From Bradyrhizobium sp. Y36 (GTDB taxonomy: Bacteria; Pseudomonadota; Alphaproteobacteria; Rhizobiales; Xanthobacteraceae): 64,000 bases of DNA. The notes under the pieces were generated by a model. It ran no database searches. It was not told the DNA's origin and saw only the letters and a program-made list of their open reading frames with translations. How positions within the stretch are numbered: position 1 is the stretch's first letter; each line of letters opens with the position of its first letter. A program made the position numbers and the translations under genes. Below are positions 55,833-63,935 of this stretch, one piece after another. The DNA lies in assembly GCF_002531575.1 (NCBI RefSeq), contig NZ_NWTI01000024.1:41138-105137 (forward strand), in the 5' to 3' direction.

Positions 55833-56282
55833 ATGAATCGCCTTGTTGCCGGGCTGTCGATCGCCGCCGCCTTCGCCGCCGGATGCGGCGCCAACCAGCT
55901 ACTCCGGCCGGCGCTGGCCGCCGAGAACATCACCGCGCAGATCATCCACACCGGCGAGATGGAGGGCGAGGCCCTCGGAGCCGCCAACAATGTCGGCTAC
56001 CGCTCGAAAATGTTCGCCAGCGCCGACGGTGCCACCATCTCGATCCAGGTCGGCAATGTGCCCAAGCACATGCATCCCAACACCAACGAGATCCAGTACA
56101 TCCTGGACGGTACCGGCACGATCTGGCTCGGCGACAAGGAGGTCACCGTGAAGCCGGGCGACCTCGTCATCATTCCGAAAGGCACGCCGCATGGCGGCAC
56201 CAAGCCGATCAGCGGACAGGTCAAGGCGATTGCGATCAAGACACCGCCGCAGGCGCCCGACGACACCAAGCTGCTGGATTGA
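55833..56282 (+). CDS. Exported cupin-domain protein
   Basis: A 149-residue single-cupin protein with an N-terminal hydrophobic signal; Cys in AAFAAGCGANQ might be lipidated, but the lipobox is weak. Cupin motif 1 is VPKHMHPNTNEIQYILDGTG and motif 2 is PGDLVIIPKGTPHGGT, both with metal-binding His residues. It interrupts the NitT/TauT transporter locus on the opposite strand. GGGGAGG precedes ATG 55833. The substrate is unknown. Confidence 0.82.
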   Translation: MNRLVAGLSIAAAFAAGCGANQLLRPALAAENITAQIIHTGEMEGEALGAANNVGYRSKMFASADGATISIQVGNVPKHMHPNTNEIQYILDGTGTIWLGDKEVTVKPGDLVIIPKGTPHGGTKPISGQVKAIAIKTPPQAPDDTKLLD

Positions 56283-56327
56283 GCCTTCGGAAAACGGGCT
56301 CGCGCCGGTGCGCGGGCCCCTATTCGA

Positions 56328-57116
56328 CTATCCTCGCCCGTCCGACGCGGTCGGCCGCCAGACCAGCAGCCGTCGCTCGACCAGCGTGACACCATAGTCG
56401 ATCAGGATGACGAAGGCCGACAGCACGAACATGCCGGCGAACACGCCGGCGACGTCGAACATGCCCTCGGCCTGCTGGATGAGATAGCCGAGCCCCGCGG
56501 CCGATCCCAGATATTCGCCGACGACGGCGCCGACCACGGCGAAGCCGACCGATGTGTGGAGCGAGGAGAACATCCACGACAGCGCCGAGGGCCAATAGAC
56601 GTGCTGCATCAGCTGCCGCTCGCTCATGCCGAGCATGCGGCCGTTGTCGAGCACGGTGCGGCTGACCTCCTTGACGCCCTGATAGACGTTGAAGAAGACG
56701 ATGAAGAACACCAGCGTCACGCCGAGCGCGACCTTGGACCAGATACCGAGGCCGAGCCACAGCGCGAAGATCGGCGCCAGCACCACGCGCGGCAGCGCGT
56801 TGACCATCTTGACGTAAGGGTCGAACACCGCGGCGACCAGCGGCTGGCGCGCGAACCAGAAGCCCACGAGAACGCCGCCGAGCGACCCGATCACGAAGGC
56901 CAGGATCGATTCCACCAGCGTGATGCCGAGATGTTTCCAGATCACGCCGGACGAGAACCATTTCACGATCTGGCTGAACACGTCGAGCGGGTTGGAGAAG
57001 AAGAACGGCGGCAGCAGGATCTTGCCGAATACGGGGACGGTCGTCAGCACCTGCCAGAGCACGATGCAGACGACCGCGACCAGCGCTTGCAGCGCAAACA
57101 GCGTCGGGCGCGACAT
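56328..57116 (-). CDS. NitT/TauT-type ABC transporter permease
   Basis: A 262-residue membrane protein with about six helices and a cytoplasmic EAA loop (DNGRMLGMSERQLMQHVYWP). The N-terminus is LQALVAVVCIVLWQVLTTVP and the C-terminus LIDYGVTLVERRLLVWRPTA. It starts on the last base of the ATPase gene (57116), showing coupling. Confidence 0.92.
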   Translation of the reverse strand: MSRPTLFALQALVAVVCIVLWQVLTTVPVFGKILLPPFFFSNPLDVFSQIVKWFSSGVIWKHLGITLVESILAFVIGSLGGVLVGFWFARQPLVAAVFDPYVKMVNALPRVVLAPIFALWLGLGIWSKVALGVTLVFFIVFFNVYQGVKEVSRTVLDNGRMLGMSERQLMQHVYWPSALSWMFSSLHTSVGFAVVGAVVGEYLGSAAGLGYLIQQAEGMFDVAGVFAGMFVLSAFVILIDYGVTLVERRLLVWRPTASDGRG

Positions 57117-57934
57117 CAGACCGCCTCCGCCGCTTGGGTGGATTGCGCGTAGCCCTTCATCACCTCGTCCTTGAGCACGCCCCAGATCTCGCGATGGAGC
57201 TCGTGGAACTGCTTGTCGAGCCGCACCTCGAAGATGTCGCGCGGTCGCGGCAGGCTCACCCGCCAGTCGCCGATGATGCGCGAGGACGGGCCCGCCGACA
57301 TGATCACGACGCGATCGGCGAGCGCGATCGCCTCTTCCAGATCATGGGTCACGAACAGCACCGCCTTGCGGTCGGCGCTCCAGAGGTCGAGCAGCAGATT
57401 GCCCATCACCTGGCGCGTCTGCGCATCGAGCGGCCCGAACGGCTCGTCCATCAGGAGGATTTTCGGATCGCGGATCAGCACCTGCGCCAGCGCCACGCGC
57501 TTGCGCTGGCCGCCCGAGAGCATGTGAGGGTAGCGGTTCGCGAAGGCACCGAGGCCGACCGAGGTCAGCCATTGCTGCGCCCGGGGCAGCGCTTCACTGC
57601 GCGGCGTGCCCTTGATCTCGAGCCCGATCGCGACGTTGTCGAGCGCGGTCTTCCACGGGAACAGCGCGTCGGCCTGGAACAAATAGCCGGCCTCCCGGTT
57701 CAGCCCCGCCAGCGGCCGGTCGAAGATGCTGACGCTGCCGGCGGCCGGCTTCAGCAGCCCGGCCGCGACGTTGAGCAGCGTCGATTTTCCGCAGCCGGTG
57801 GGGCCGACAATGGCGACGAACTCGCCCTGGGCAACCGCAAGATGGGCCTTCTCAACCGCCGTATAGACCCGCCCGTCCCCGAGTCGGAACGCGACCTTGG
57901 CATCCTCCAGCGCCACTGCCGTGGGCGTCGACAT
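57116..57934 (-). CDS. NitT/TauT-type ABC transporter ATPase
   Basis: A 272-residue ATPase with intact Walker A VGPTGCGKSTLLNVA, Q-loop LFQADALFPWKTALDN, signature MLSGGQRKRVALAQVL, Walker B ILLMDEPFGPLDA and H-loop LFVTHDLEEAI. It is the first gene of the operon. ATG 57934 follows CGGAGGAAGCAG. The frame is open to 57988 without conserved sequence. Confidence 0.93.
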   Translation of the reverse strand: MSTPTAVALEDAKVAFRLGDGRVYTAVEKAHLAVAQGEFVAIVGPTGCGKSTLLNVAAGLLKPAAGSVSIFDRPLAGLNREAGYLFQADALFPWKTALDNVAIGLEIKGTPRSEALPRAQQWLTSVGLGAFANRYPHMLSGGQRKRVALAQVLIRDPKILLMDEPFGPLDAQTRQVMGNLLLDLWSADRKAVLFVTHDLEEAIALADRVVIMSAGPSSRIIGDWRVSLPRPRDIFEVRLDKQFHELHREIWGVLKDEVMKGYAQSTQAAEAV

Positions 57935-58067
57935 CTGCTTCCTCCGAATTTCGCCTGATGCCTTAGCCGCTCGCGCGGCCAAGTTCAATCAACCGGCCAA
58001 GCGTGCTACGCATGGCCTGGTGATCCCCTCCCTCCACGGGCGGGGCAGCGAAGCGAGCCCCTGCCCG

Positions 58068-58850
58068 ATGCCGTCCAGGCCGATGATTGGCTATGCCCAC
58101 GTCACCAAGAGCTTCGGCTCGCTGCGGGCCGTCAATGACGTGTCGCTCGACGTGGCCGAGGGCGAGTTCGTGGCCATCGTCGGCGGCTCGGGCTCGGGCA
58201 AGACGACGCTGCTGCGGCTCGCCAACCGGCTGATCGAGGCCGACGGCGGCAGCATCACGGTTGACGGCGAGGACGTGCAGAATGTCGATCCGGTCGCGCT
58301 GCGCCGGCGGATCGGCTACGTGTTCCAGAGCGGCGGATTGTTTCCTCACTTAAGCGTCGCCGACAATATCGGGATCACGCCGAGACTGCTGGGCGCGCCG
58401 GCTGCGGACATCACAGCGCGTGTGGATGAATTGCTGGCGCTGGTGCAACTCGACCGCGCCGAGCATCGCGATCGCTTGCCGGAGGCGCTCTCCGGCGGCC
58501 AACGCCAACGTGTTGGCGTGGCGCGCGCGCTGGCCGCGAAGCCGCGCATCGTGCTGATGGACGAGCCGTTCGGCGCGCTCGACCCCCTCACCCGCGACGC
58601 GCTTGGCGACGACTATCGCGCGCTGCATCGCAGGCTCGGCCTGACCACCGTGATGATCACACACGACATGACGGAGGCGATCCTCCTCGCCGACCGCATA
58701 GCGGTGATGCGCGGCGGACAGCTGCTCGCGCAGGGCACGCCCGCCGAGCTCTCGAACAGCACCGATTCCTACGTGCTCGAGCTGTTGCGCACACCGCGCC
58801 GCCAGGTCGAGCGGTTGAACGCGCTGCTGCCGACGGGCGGTGCGGCATGA
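58068..58850 (+). CDS. OpuC/YehX-like osmoprotectant-type ABC transporter ATPase
   Basis: A 260-residue ATPase: Walker A VGGSGSGKTTLLRLAN, Q-loop YVFQSGGLFPHLSVADN, signature ALSGGQRQRVGVARAL, Walker B IVLMDEPFGALDPLTRDALG and H-loop VMITHDMTEAI. It is most like the ProV/OpuCA/YehX class but lacks C-terminal CBS domains. It overlaps the permease-binding-protein gene by 4 bases. ATG 58068 is weakly supported; MIGYAHVTK at 58083 is the alternative. Confidence 0.9.
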   Translation: MPSRPMIGYAHVTKSFGSLRAVNDVSLDVAEGEFVAIVGGSGSGKTTLLRLANRLIEADGGSITVDGEDVQNVDPVALRRRIGYVFQSGGLFPHLSVADNIGITPRLLGAPAADITARVDELLALVQLDRAEHRDRLPEALSGGQRQRVGVARALAAKPRIVLMDEPFGALDPLTRDALGDDYRALHRRLGLTTVMITHDMTEAILLADRIAVMRGGQLLAQGTPAELSNSTDSYVLELLRTPRRQVERLNALLPTGGAA

Positions 58851-60406
58851 ACTTCCTTGCCGATCCGCGCTGGGGCGAGGCGCTCACGCATCTGCCCGAT
58901 TATCTCGGCAATCATGTGCGGGTGAGCCTCGCCGCGCTCGCGCTCGGTCTCGCCATCAGCCTGCCGCTGGCGATCCTGACGCGCAACCGCCCGGCGCCGC
59001 GCACCATCCTGCTCGCGATCGCCAGCACCGTACAGACTGTGCCCGGTCTGGCGCTGCTCGCGCTGTTCTATCCGCTGCTGCTGCTCGCCGCATCCGTGAC
59101 GCTGGCCTGGTTCGGCGTATCGTTCTCGGCGTTCGGCTTCCTGCCGGCGATGCTGGCGCTGGCGCTCTATTCGATGCTGCCGGTGCTGCGCAACGGCATC
59201 ACCGGGCTGAACGGCATCGATCCCGCGCTGATCGAGGCTGCGAAGGGCGTCGGCATGACGCCGCGGCAGTCGCTGGTGATGGTCGAGCTGCCGCTGGCGC
59301 TGCCGGTGATGATGGCGGGCATCCGCACCGCCGCGGTGTGGGTGATCGGCACCGCGACGCTGTCGACGCCGATCGGGCAGACCAGCCTCGGCAATTACAT
59401 CTTCGCGGGATTGCAGACCCAGAACTGGGTGTTCGTGCTGTTCGGCTGCTTTGCTTCGGCTTTGCTCGCGCTCGCCGTCGACCAGCTGCTCGGCCTGATC
59501 GAGAGCGGCCTGCGCCAGCGCAGCCGCTTGCGCACCGGGCTCGGCGCGATCGGCATCGCGGCGCTGGTCGCGGCAACACTGGTGCCGACGATGGGGCGCT
59601 CGTCGCAGGGCTATGTCGTCGGGGCCAAGACGTTTGCCGAGCAATATGTGCTGTCGGCGCTGATGAGGGACCGCCTCCAGGCGGCGGGCCTGTCCGCGAC
59701 GGCGCGCTCGGGCCTCGGCTCAAGCGTGATCTTTGGGGCGTTGAAGGCCGGCGACATCGATCTCTATGTCGATTACTCCGGCACGCTCTGGGCCAACCAG
59801 CTGCATCGCACCGACATCAAGCCGCGCGCCGAGCTGGTCGCGGAGCTGAAGACCGCGCTGGCCAAGGATGACATCACCCTGCTCGGCGAGCTCGGCTTCG
59901 AGAACGCCTATGCGCTGGTGATGCCGAAGAAGAAGGCCGAGGCGCTCGGCATCCGCACCATTGCCGATCTCGCCGCACATGCCTCGACGATGTCGATTGC
60001 CGGCGACTACGAATTCTTCTCGCGCCCCGAATGGGCGGCGCTGCAAAAGGCCTATGGGCTCTCGTTCCGCGCCCAGCGCCAGATGCAGCCGGACTTCATG
60101 TATGCAGCTGTTGCCAGCGGCGAGGTCGACGTCATCGCCGGCTATACCAGCGACGGCCTGATCGCGAAATACGACCTCGTCGCACTCGACGACCCCAAAC
60201 ATGCGATCCCGCCCTACGATGCGATCCTGCTGCTGGCGCCGAAACGCGCCGGTGACGAGCGGCTCAAGGCGGCGCTCCGGCCGCTGCTCGGCAAGATCGA
60301 CATCGCCACCATGCGCGAGGCGAATTTGCGCGCCAGCGGCAATGACGCGAACTCGTCGCCGGATGCGGTGGCGAGATGGCTGTGGGAGAAGGTGGGCGCG
60401 CGGTAG
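58847..60406 (+). CDS. Fused permease and substrate-binding protein (OpuB/OpuC/EgtU type)
   Basis: A 519-residue protein. Residues 1-220 are a permease of the OpuCB/YehW class (VRVSLAALALGLAISLPLAI, GLALLALFYPLLLLA, LIEAAKGVGMTPRQSLVMVE). A further helix (about 225-245) anchors a periplasmic OpuAC-like binding domain, residues 250-519 (GYVVGAKTFAEQYVLSALMR, LGSSVIFGALKAGDIDLYVD, GEVDVIAGYTSDGLIAKYDL). Such fusions import quaternary amines, choline or, in EgtU, ergothioneine. Which of these applies here is unknown. Confidence 0.9.
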   Translation: MNFLADPRWGEALTHLPDYLGNHVRVSLAALALGLAISLPLAILTRNRPAPRTILLAIASTVQTVPGLALLALFYPLLLLAASVTLAWFGVSFSAFGFLPAMLALALYSMLPVLRNGITGLNGIDPALIEAAKGVGMTPRQSLVMVELPLALPVMMAGIRTAAVWVIGTATLSTPIGQTSLGNYIFAGLQTQNWVFVLFGCFASALLALAVDQLLGLIESGLRQRSRLRTGLGAIGIAALVAATLVPTMGRSSQGYVVGAKTFAEQYVLSALMRDRLQAAGLSATARSGLGSSVIFGALKAGDIDLYVDYSGTLWANQLHRTDIKPRAELVAELKTALAKDDITLLGELGFENAYALVMPKKKAEALGIRTIADLAAHASTMSIAGDYEFFSRPEWAALQKAYGLSFRAQRQMQPDFMYAAVASGEVDVIAGYTSDGLIAKYDLVALDDPKHAIPPYDAILLLAPKRAGDERLKAALRPLLGKIDIATMREANLRASGNDANSSPDAVARWLWEKVGAR

Positions 60407-60429
60407 GTCGGGATTCGTAGCCGGGATTT

Positions 60430-60509
60430 CGTAGAGTGGGCAAAGGCGCGTAAGCGCCGTGCCCACGTCTTAAGAATTGGTGGGCGCGCTTCGCTTTGCC
60501 CACCCTACG
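60430..60509. repeat. Palindromic dispersed repeat, GTAGGGTGGGC family, copy 5
   Basis: It begins CGTAGAGTGGGCAAAGGCGC (one mismatch to the other copies) and ends TTTGCCCACCCTACG. It lies between the convergent fused transporter gene and the LtaS-like gene, like copy 4, where a terminator would be expected. Confidence 0.9.
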
Positions 60510-60565
60510 GCTTTTCGCCGCTTGGTAAGCATCTCGGAATGACGGCCCGCGATCCAGGCGAGAGT

Positions 60566-62278
60566 CTACAGTCCCCGGATCATCCCGGCCTCGATCAGCA
60601 GGCGGTTCAGCCGGCGCGCTTCGGCGCCGTCCTTGCAGCCGTAGAAGATGCCCTTGCAGCGGAGCATGATCTCCTTCTGCTCGGCGAAGGAGGGGTCGAG
60701 CGGGATGCCGGCGGCCTCCTGGATCACCAGCGGCAGATAGGGGCCGTCGATCGTGTCCATCACGGCGTCGCTCTTCACCGGCTCGAAATTGACGGCATCG
60801 ATCGCGTAATAGGTCGCGTAGAGGCGGGGATCGTAGGCGTCGAGCTTCTTGCCGATGGCGCCTTCGTCGAGCCCGGGCTCGAGGATGGCGGGCGCAAATT
60901 CCGGCTGATGATCGCCATAACGCACGATCAGGAAGGGCTCGCCGGGAAAGGTCTTCTTGAGGCCCGCGACGAACGCCTTGTACTGCTCGGCGCTCATCGC
61001 CTGCCGGCGCAGATATTCGTCGATGGACGCAACGTTGCCCGGCGCGCGCCAGTTCGGCAGCAGCTCGGGGCGGAAGCGCGTCTCCCAGGGGAAATGATTG
61101 GCACCGAGATAGATGAAGGTGAACAGCGGCTTGTTGGGCGGCTGCTGGCCCATCAGCTGCAGCGCCTTGCCGTAGAAGAAGCTGTCGGGCTCGACGTCCT
61201 TGGCGTGGAGATCCTTGGAGTCGAAAAAGCGCTCGATGCCCGTCGTCATCTGGAAGCTGCGGGCGGCCATGAAGCCGCCATAGGCGGGATAGAGCGACAT
61301 CGTGTCGTAGCCGCAACGGCGCAGCGCCAGCGGCAGCCCGCGCTCGACGCGATTGGAGGCGATGCGGGTCACGAAATAGGCGAAGCGGCCGAACGAGCGC
61401 GAGGAGAGCCCCGCCAACACGTTGTACTCGGTGAACCAGCTCGGCCCGCCATTGCTCTCGGCCAGGAACGTGCGCTGCTTGCCGTCCCAGGACTTGAAAT
61501 GGCTGCCATAGCCTTGCGGCACCTTGATGCCATCAGCGGCGCGAATGTCGAAGCTCGATTCATCATGGATCATGATGATGTTCGGCCGGCGTCCGGCAGG
61601 ATGGCAGGAATCGACCAGCGGCACGTTGAGCCGCTCGTTGCTCGCGGCGGCCGATTCCATGAAGCCGTATTGCACGAAGTCGGAGACCGAGCTGACGCCG
61701 GAGCGGAAGAATTTCGACAAATAGCCATCGTCGTAATAGCCGCGCCAGGCTTCGTCCGGATGATAGAGCGAATAGCCGACCAGCGCGGCAAGGCAGGCCA
61801 GCTTGCAGGCGAACGCAGGCAGGCGACGGATGCGGAACGGATCGAGCCACCACAGCGCATACATCAGCGGCAGCGTGACGAGGCCGGCCAGGATGACCGA
61901 CCAGCGCAAATTCGGGAAGATCGTGAACAGGAACGCCACGGTGTCGCGGTCGATCATCATCAGGTCGATGAAGTTGACCGTCATCTGGACGACGTCGTGC
62001 TTGAGCCGCGACAGCAGCACCAGCACCACGACCATGGTCAGCGACAGCGCGCCCGACAGCGCCGGCCGCCGCAGCAGCGTGATCCAGAAGAAGTTGAGGA
62101 TGCCCCAGGCGAGCGCAAAGGAGAGCCGCGAGCCGAAATCGGTCTCGGTCTGGTACATCAGCGCGAGCGCGGCCAGATGCGGCGCGGCGACGGCAAGCAG
62201 CCGCCAGATGCCGAGCGCGGCGACGCTCGCCAGCACGGCGGTGGTGGCAGAAGGACCTGGATTGGGCGCGGACGCCAT
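60566..62278 (-). CDS. LtaS/sulfatase-superfamily membrane protein
   Basis: A 570-residue protein with about five N-terminal membrane helices (1-190) and a periplasmic sulfatase-fold domain. IIMIHDESSFD marks the first metal and nucleophile region. LFTFIYLGANHFPWETRF and FLIVRYGDHQPEF mark later metal ligands. The architecture matches LTA-synthase-like, phosphoglycerol or phosphoethanolamine transferases (OpgB-like, EptA-like); the substrate is uncertain. ATG 62278 was preferred to a TTG at 62308. A Pho-box-like element lies about 110-140 bases upstream. Confidence 0.82.
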   Translation of the reverse strand: MASAPNPGPSATTAVLASVAALGIWRLLAVAAPHLAALALMYQTETDFGSRLSFALAWGILNFFWITLLRRPALSGALSLTMVVVLVLLSRLKHDVVQMTVNFIDLMMIDRDTVAFLFTIFPNLRWSVILAGLVTLPLMYALWWLDPFRIRRLPAFACKLACLAALVGYSLYHPDEAWRGYYDDGYLSKFFRSGVSSVSDFVQYGFMESAAASNERLNVPLVDSCHPAGRRPNIIMIHDESSFDIRAADGIKVPQGYGSHFKSWDGKQRTFLAESNGGPSWFTEYNVLAGLSSRSFGRFAYFVTRIASNRVERGLPLALRRCGYDTMSLYPAYGGFMAARSFQMTTGIERFFDSKDLHAKDVEPDSFFYGKALQLMGQQPPNKPLFTFIYLGANHFPWETRFRPELLPNWRAPGNVASIDEYLRRQAMSAEQYKAFVAGLKKTFPGEPFLIVRYGDHQPEFAPAILEPGLDEGAIGKKLDAYDPRLYATYYAIDAVNFEPVKSDAVMDTIDGPYLPLVIQEAAGIPLDPSFAEQKEIMLRCKGIFYGCKDGAEARRLNRLLIEAGMIRGL

Positions 62279-62386
62279 CGACGACACGCAACAGCTGGTC
62301 CGGCACAATGTAATGCCTAGCCGTCTGGCCGGCCCAAGGGTGGAAAGAGGGCGGCTAAGCGTCCGGTGCAGCCGGAAGCCTGCACC

Positions 62387-62415
62387 GTGTCATAAAACTG
62401 TAACGGAACGGTCAA
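62387..62415. promoter_or_regulatory. Putative Pho box (three 7-bp units)
   Basis: GTGTCAT-AAAA-CTGTAAC-GGAA-CGGTCAA gives three 7-bp units with 4-bp spacers, close to the PhoB consensus CTGTCAT repeated every 11 bp. It is upstream of the LtaS-like gene, but the repeats read on the strand opposite to that gene. Confidence 0.45.
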
Positions 62416-62497
62416 GGACAGGCAACGTGCGCGGTGATCCGACCTTCGCTTGGATGTCGGCGGTCAGGCCGGCCCGCCGCCCCGCCAGGAGGTTCGG

Positions 62498-62785
62498 CTA
62501 AAGGCCTTCCACGCTGACCAGCCGGGCGGAACTGCAGGCGTCCCGGATGGATTTCAGGCCCTGATAGGTGGCGCCTTTGTAAAACCCTTCCCAGGCGGCA
62601 ACCGACGGGAATTCCAAAAGGACGATCCTGCGGGGATTCCAATCTCCCTCATAGACCTTGTGAGCCCCGCCGCGCGCCAGGTATCGCGCTCCCGCCGCCT
62701 CCAGCGCGGGTTTCACGCCCACCATGAAGCTCTGATACTGCTGGGGGTCGCTGATCTCGACGTCGAAAATCACGTAGGCCACCAT
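62498..62785 (-). CDS. DUF1330 domain protein
   Basis: A 95-residue dimeric-ferredoxin-like (alpha/beta barrel) protein: VAYVIFDVEISDPQQYQSFM, VYEGDWNPRRIVLLEFPS and WEGFYKGATYQGLKSIRD, with the family's conserved core. Its function is unknown; homologues are often linked to antibiotic or stress responses without proof. GGAGGTGATCGAA before ATG 62785 is a near-ideal ribosome-binding site. The frame is open to 62800. Confidence 0.9.
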   Translation of the reverse strand: MVAYVIFDVEISDPQQYQSFMVGVKPALEAAGARYLARGGAHKVYEGDWNPRRIVLLEFPSVAAWEGFYKGATYQGLKSIRDACSSARLVSVEGL

Positions 62786-62855
62786 TTCGATCACCTCCAT
62801 GGGATGAACAGGGACTGTATGCCGCGTCTGCCGGACCGGTGGCGGGGCCGACCGC

Positions 62856-63833
62856 CTAGTCGATGACCTCGTCGGCGCGAGCCAGCAGGGTCGGAGGAAT
62901 CGTGATGCCGAGGGCTCTGGCCGTCCTGAGATTGACGATGGTCTCGATCTTGGTCGAGCGCTGAACGGGAAGATCGGCCGGCCTGGCGCCCTTCAGGATC
63001 CGTGCCGCATAGCCTCCGACGAGGCGCGAGGCGTCCTGCGCGCTGGCGCCGTAGCTCAGCAGGCCACCCAGATCGACGAACTCGCGTTGAAAATACAGCG
63101 TCGGCACCCGCTGCTTTGCGGCGGACTCGATGATCTGAACGCGATTGACGATGAAGACCGGGTCAACCGTGACGAACAGCGCATCGACGTGCGCCGGCCC
63201 GATATCCGCGAACACCTTGTCGATGTCGTCCCGGTTGCCCGCCTTGAACGCGAGCACGGTCTTGCCGATCGCCTTGGCCGCGCTTCTGGCGCTTTCGAGC
63301 TGAGCCTCTGCGGTCGGACGGTTGGGGTTGACGAGGACACCGATGGTCGCGGCATTCGGCAACAATTCGCTCGCCAGCTCCAGGTTCTTTGCGCCGAGTT
63401 CGGCCGCAAGCCAGGTCACCCCCGTGACGTTGCCGCCAGGCCTGCTCAAGCTGTCCACCAGGCCCGAGGACACCGGGTCATCCGCGGTCAGGAAGACGAT
63501 CGGGATGGCGGACGTTGCCCGCTTGGCCGCGAGCGCCGAGACATTGCCGCCCATCGTGACGATGACGCCGACCTGGTGCTGGACGAGCTCCGCGGCAAGC
63601 GAGGGCAAGCGATCGAACTGACCCTGCGCCCAGCGATACTCGATCGCGACATTGCGCCCCTCGGCCAGCCCGGCGGCGCTCAGCCCCTCGCGAAATCCGG
63701 TGACGACGGTGGCGAAGGTCTCGGGCGAGCCACTGGCCAGCAAACCGATCGCGGGACGGGAGGTTTGCGCAAGAGCCTGCGAAAGCCAGAGCGGCACGGC
63801 GCCGGCCGCGAGAACAAATGTGCGTCGATCCAT
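62856..63833 (-). CDS. ABC transporter substrate-binding protein, PF04392 type
   Basis: A 325-residue binding protein with N-terminal RRTFVLAAGAVPLWLSQALA (Tat/Sec signal). The family is indicated by RPAIGLLASGSPETFATVVT, GFREGLSAAGLAEGRNVAIE, GVTWLAAELGAKNLELASEL and LGITIPPTLLARADEVI. Members are orphan receptors common in Bradyrhizobium, related to tryptophan/tyrosine receptors (TrpX). No permease lies nearby. An in-frame TTG at 63839 is an alternative start. Confidence 0.9.
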   Translation of the reverse strand: MDRRTFVLAAGAVPLWLSQALAQTSRPAIGLLASGSPETFATVVTGFREGLSAAGLAEGRNVAIEYRWAQGQFDRLPSLAAELVQHQVGVIVTMGGNVSALAAKRATSAIPIVFLTADDPVSSGLVDSLSRPGGNVTGVTWLAAELGAKNLELASELLPNAATIGVLVNPNRPTAEAQLESARSAAKAIGKTVLAFKAGNRDDIDKVFADIGPAHVDALFVTVDPVFIVNRVQIIESAAKQRVPTLYFQREFVDLGGLLSYGASAQDASRLVGGYAARILKGARPADLPVQRSTKIETIVNLRTARALGITIPPTLLARADEVID

Positions 63834-63935
63834 CTTCAAGTGCTGTCAAAATATCGAGTTCAAATATGTGCGCGAATGTATGCGCAAGCCGCGGAACCTG
63901 CCAATCCAAATTCGGAAGAAACAGGCCTCAAGGCT

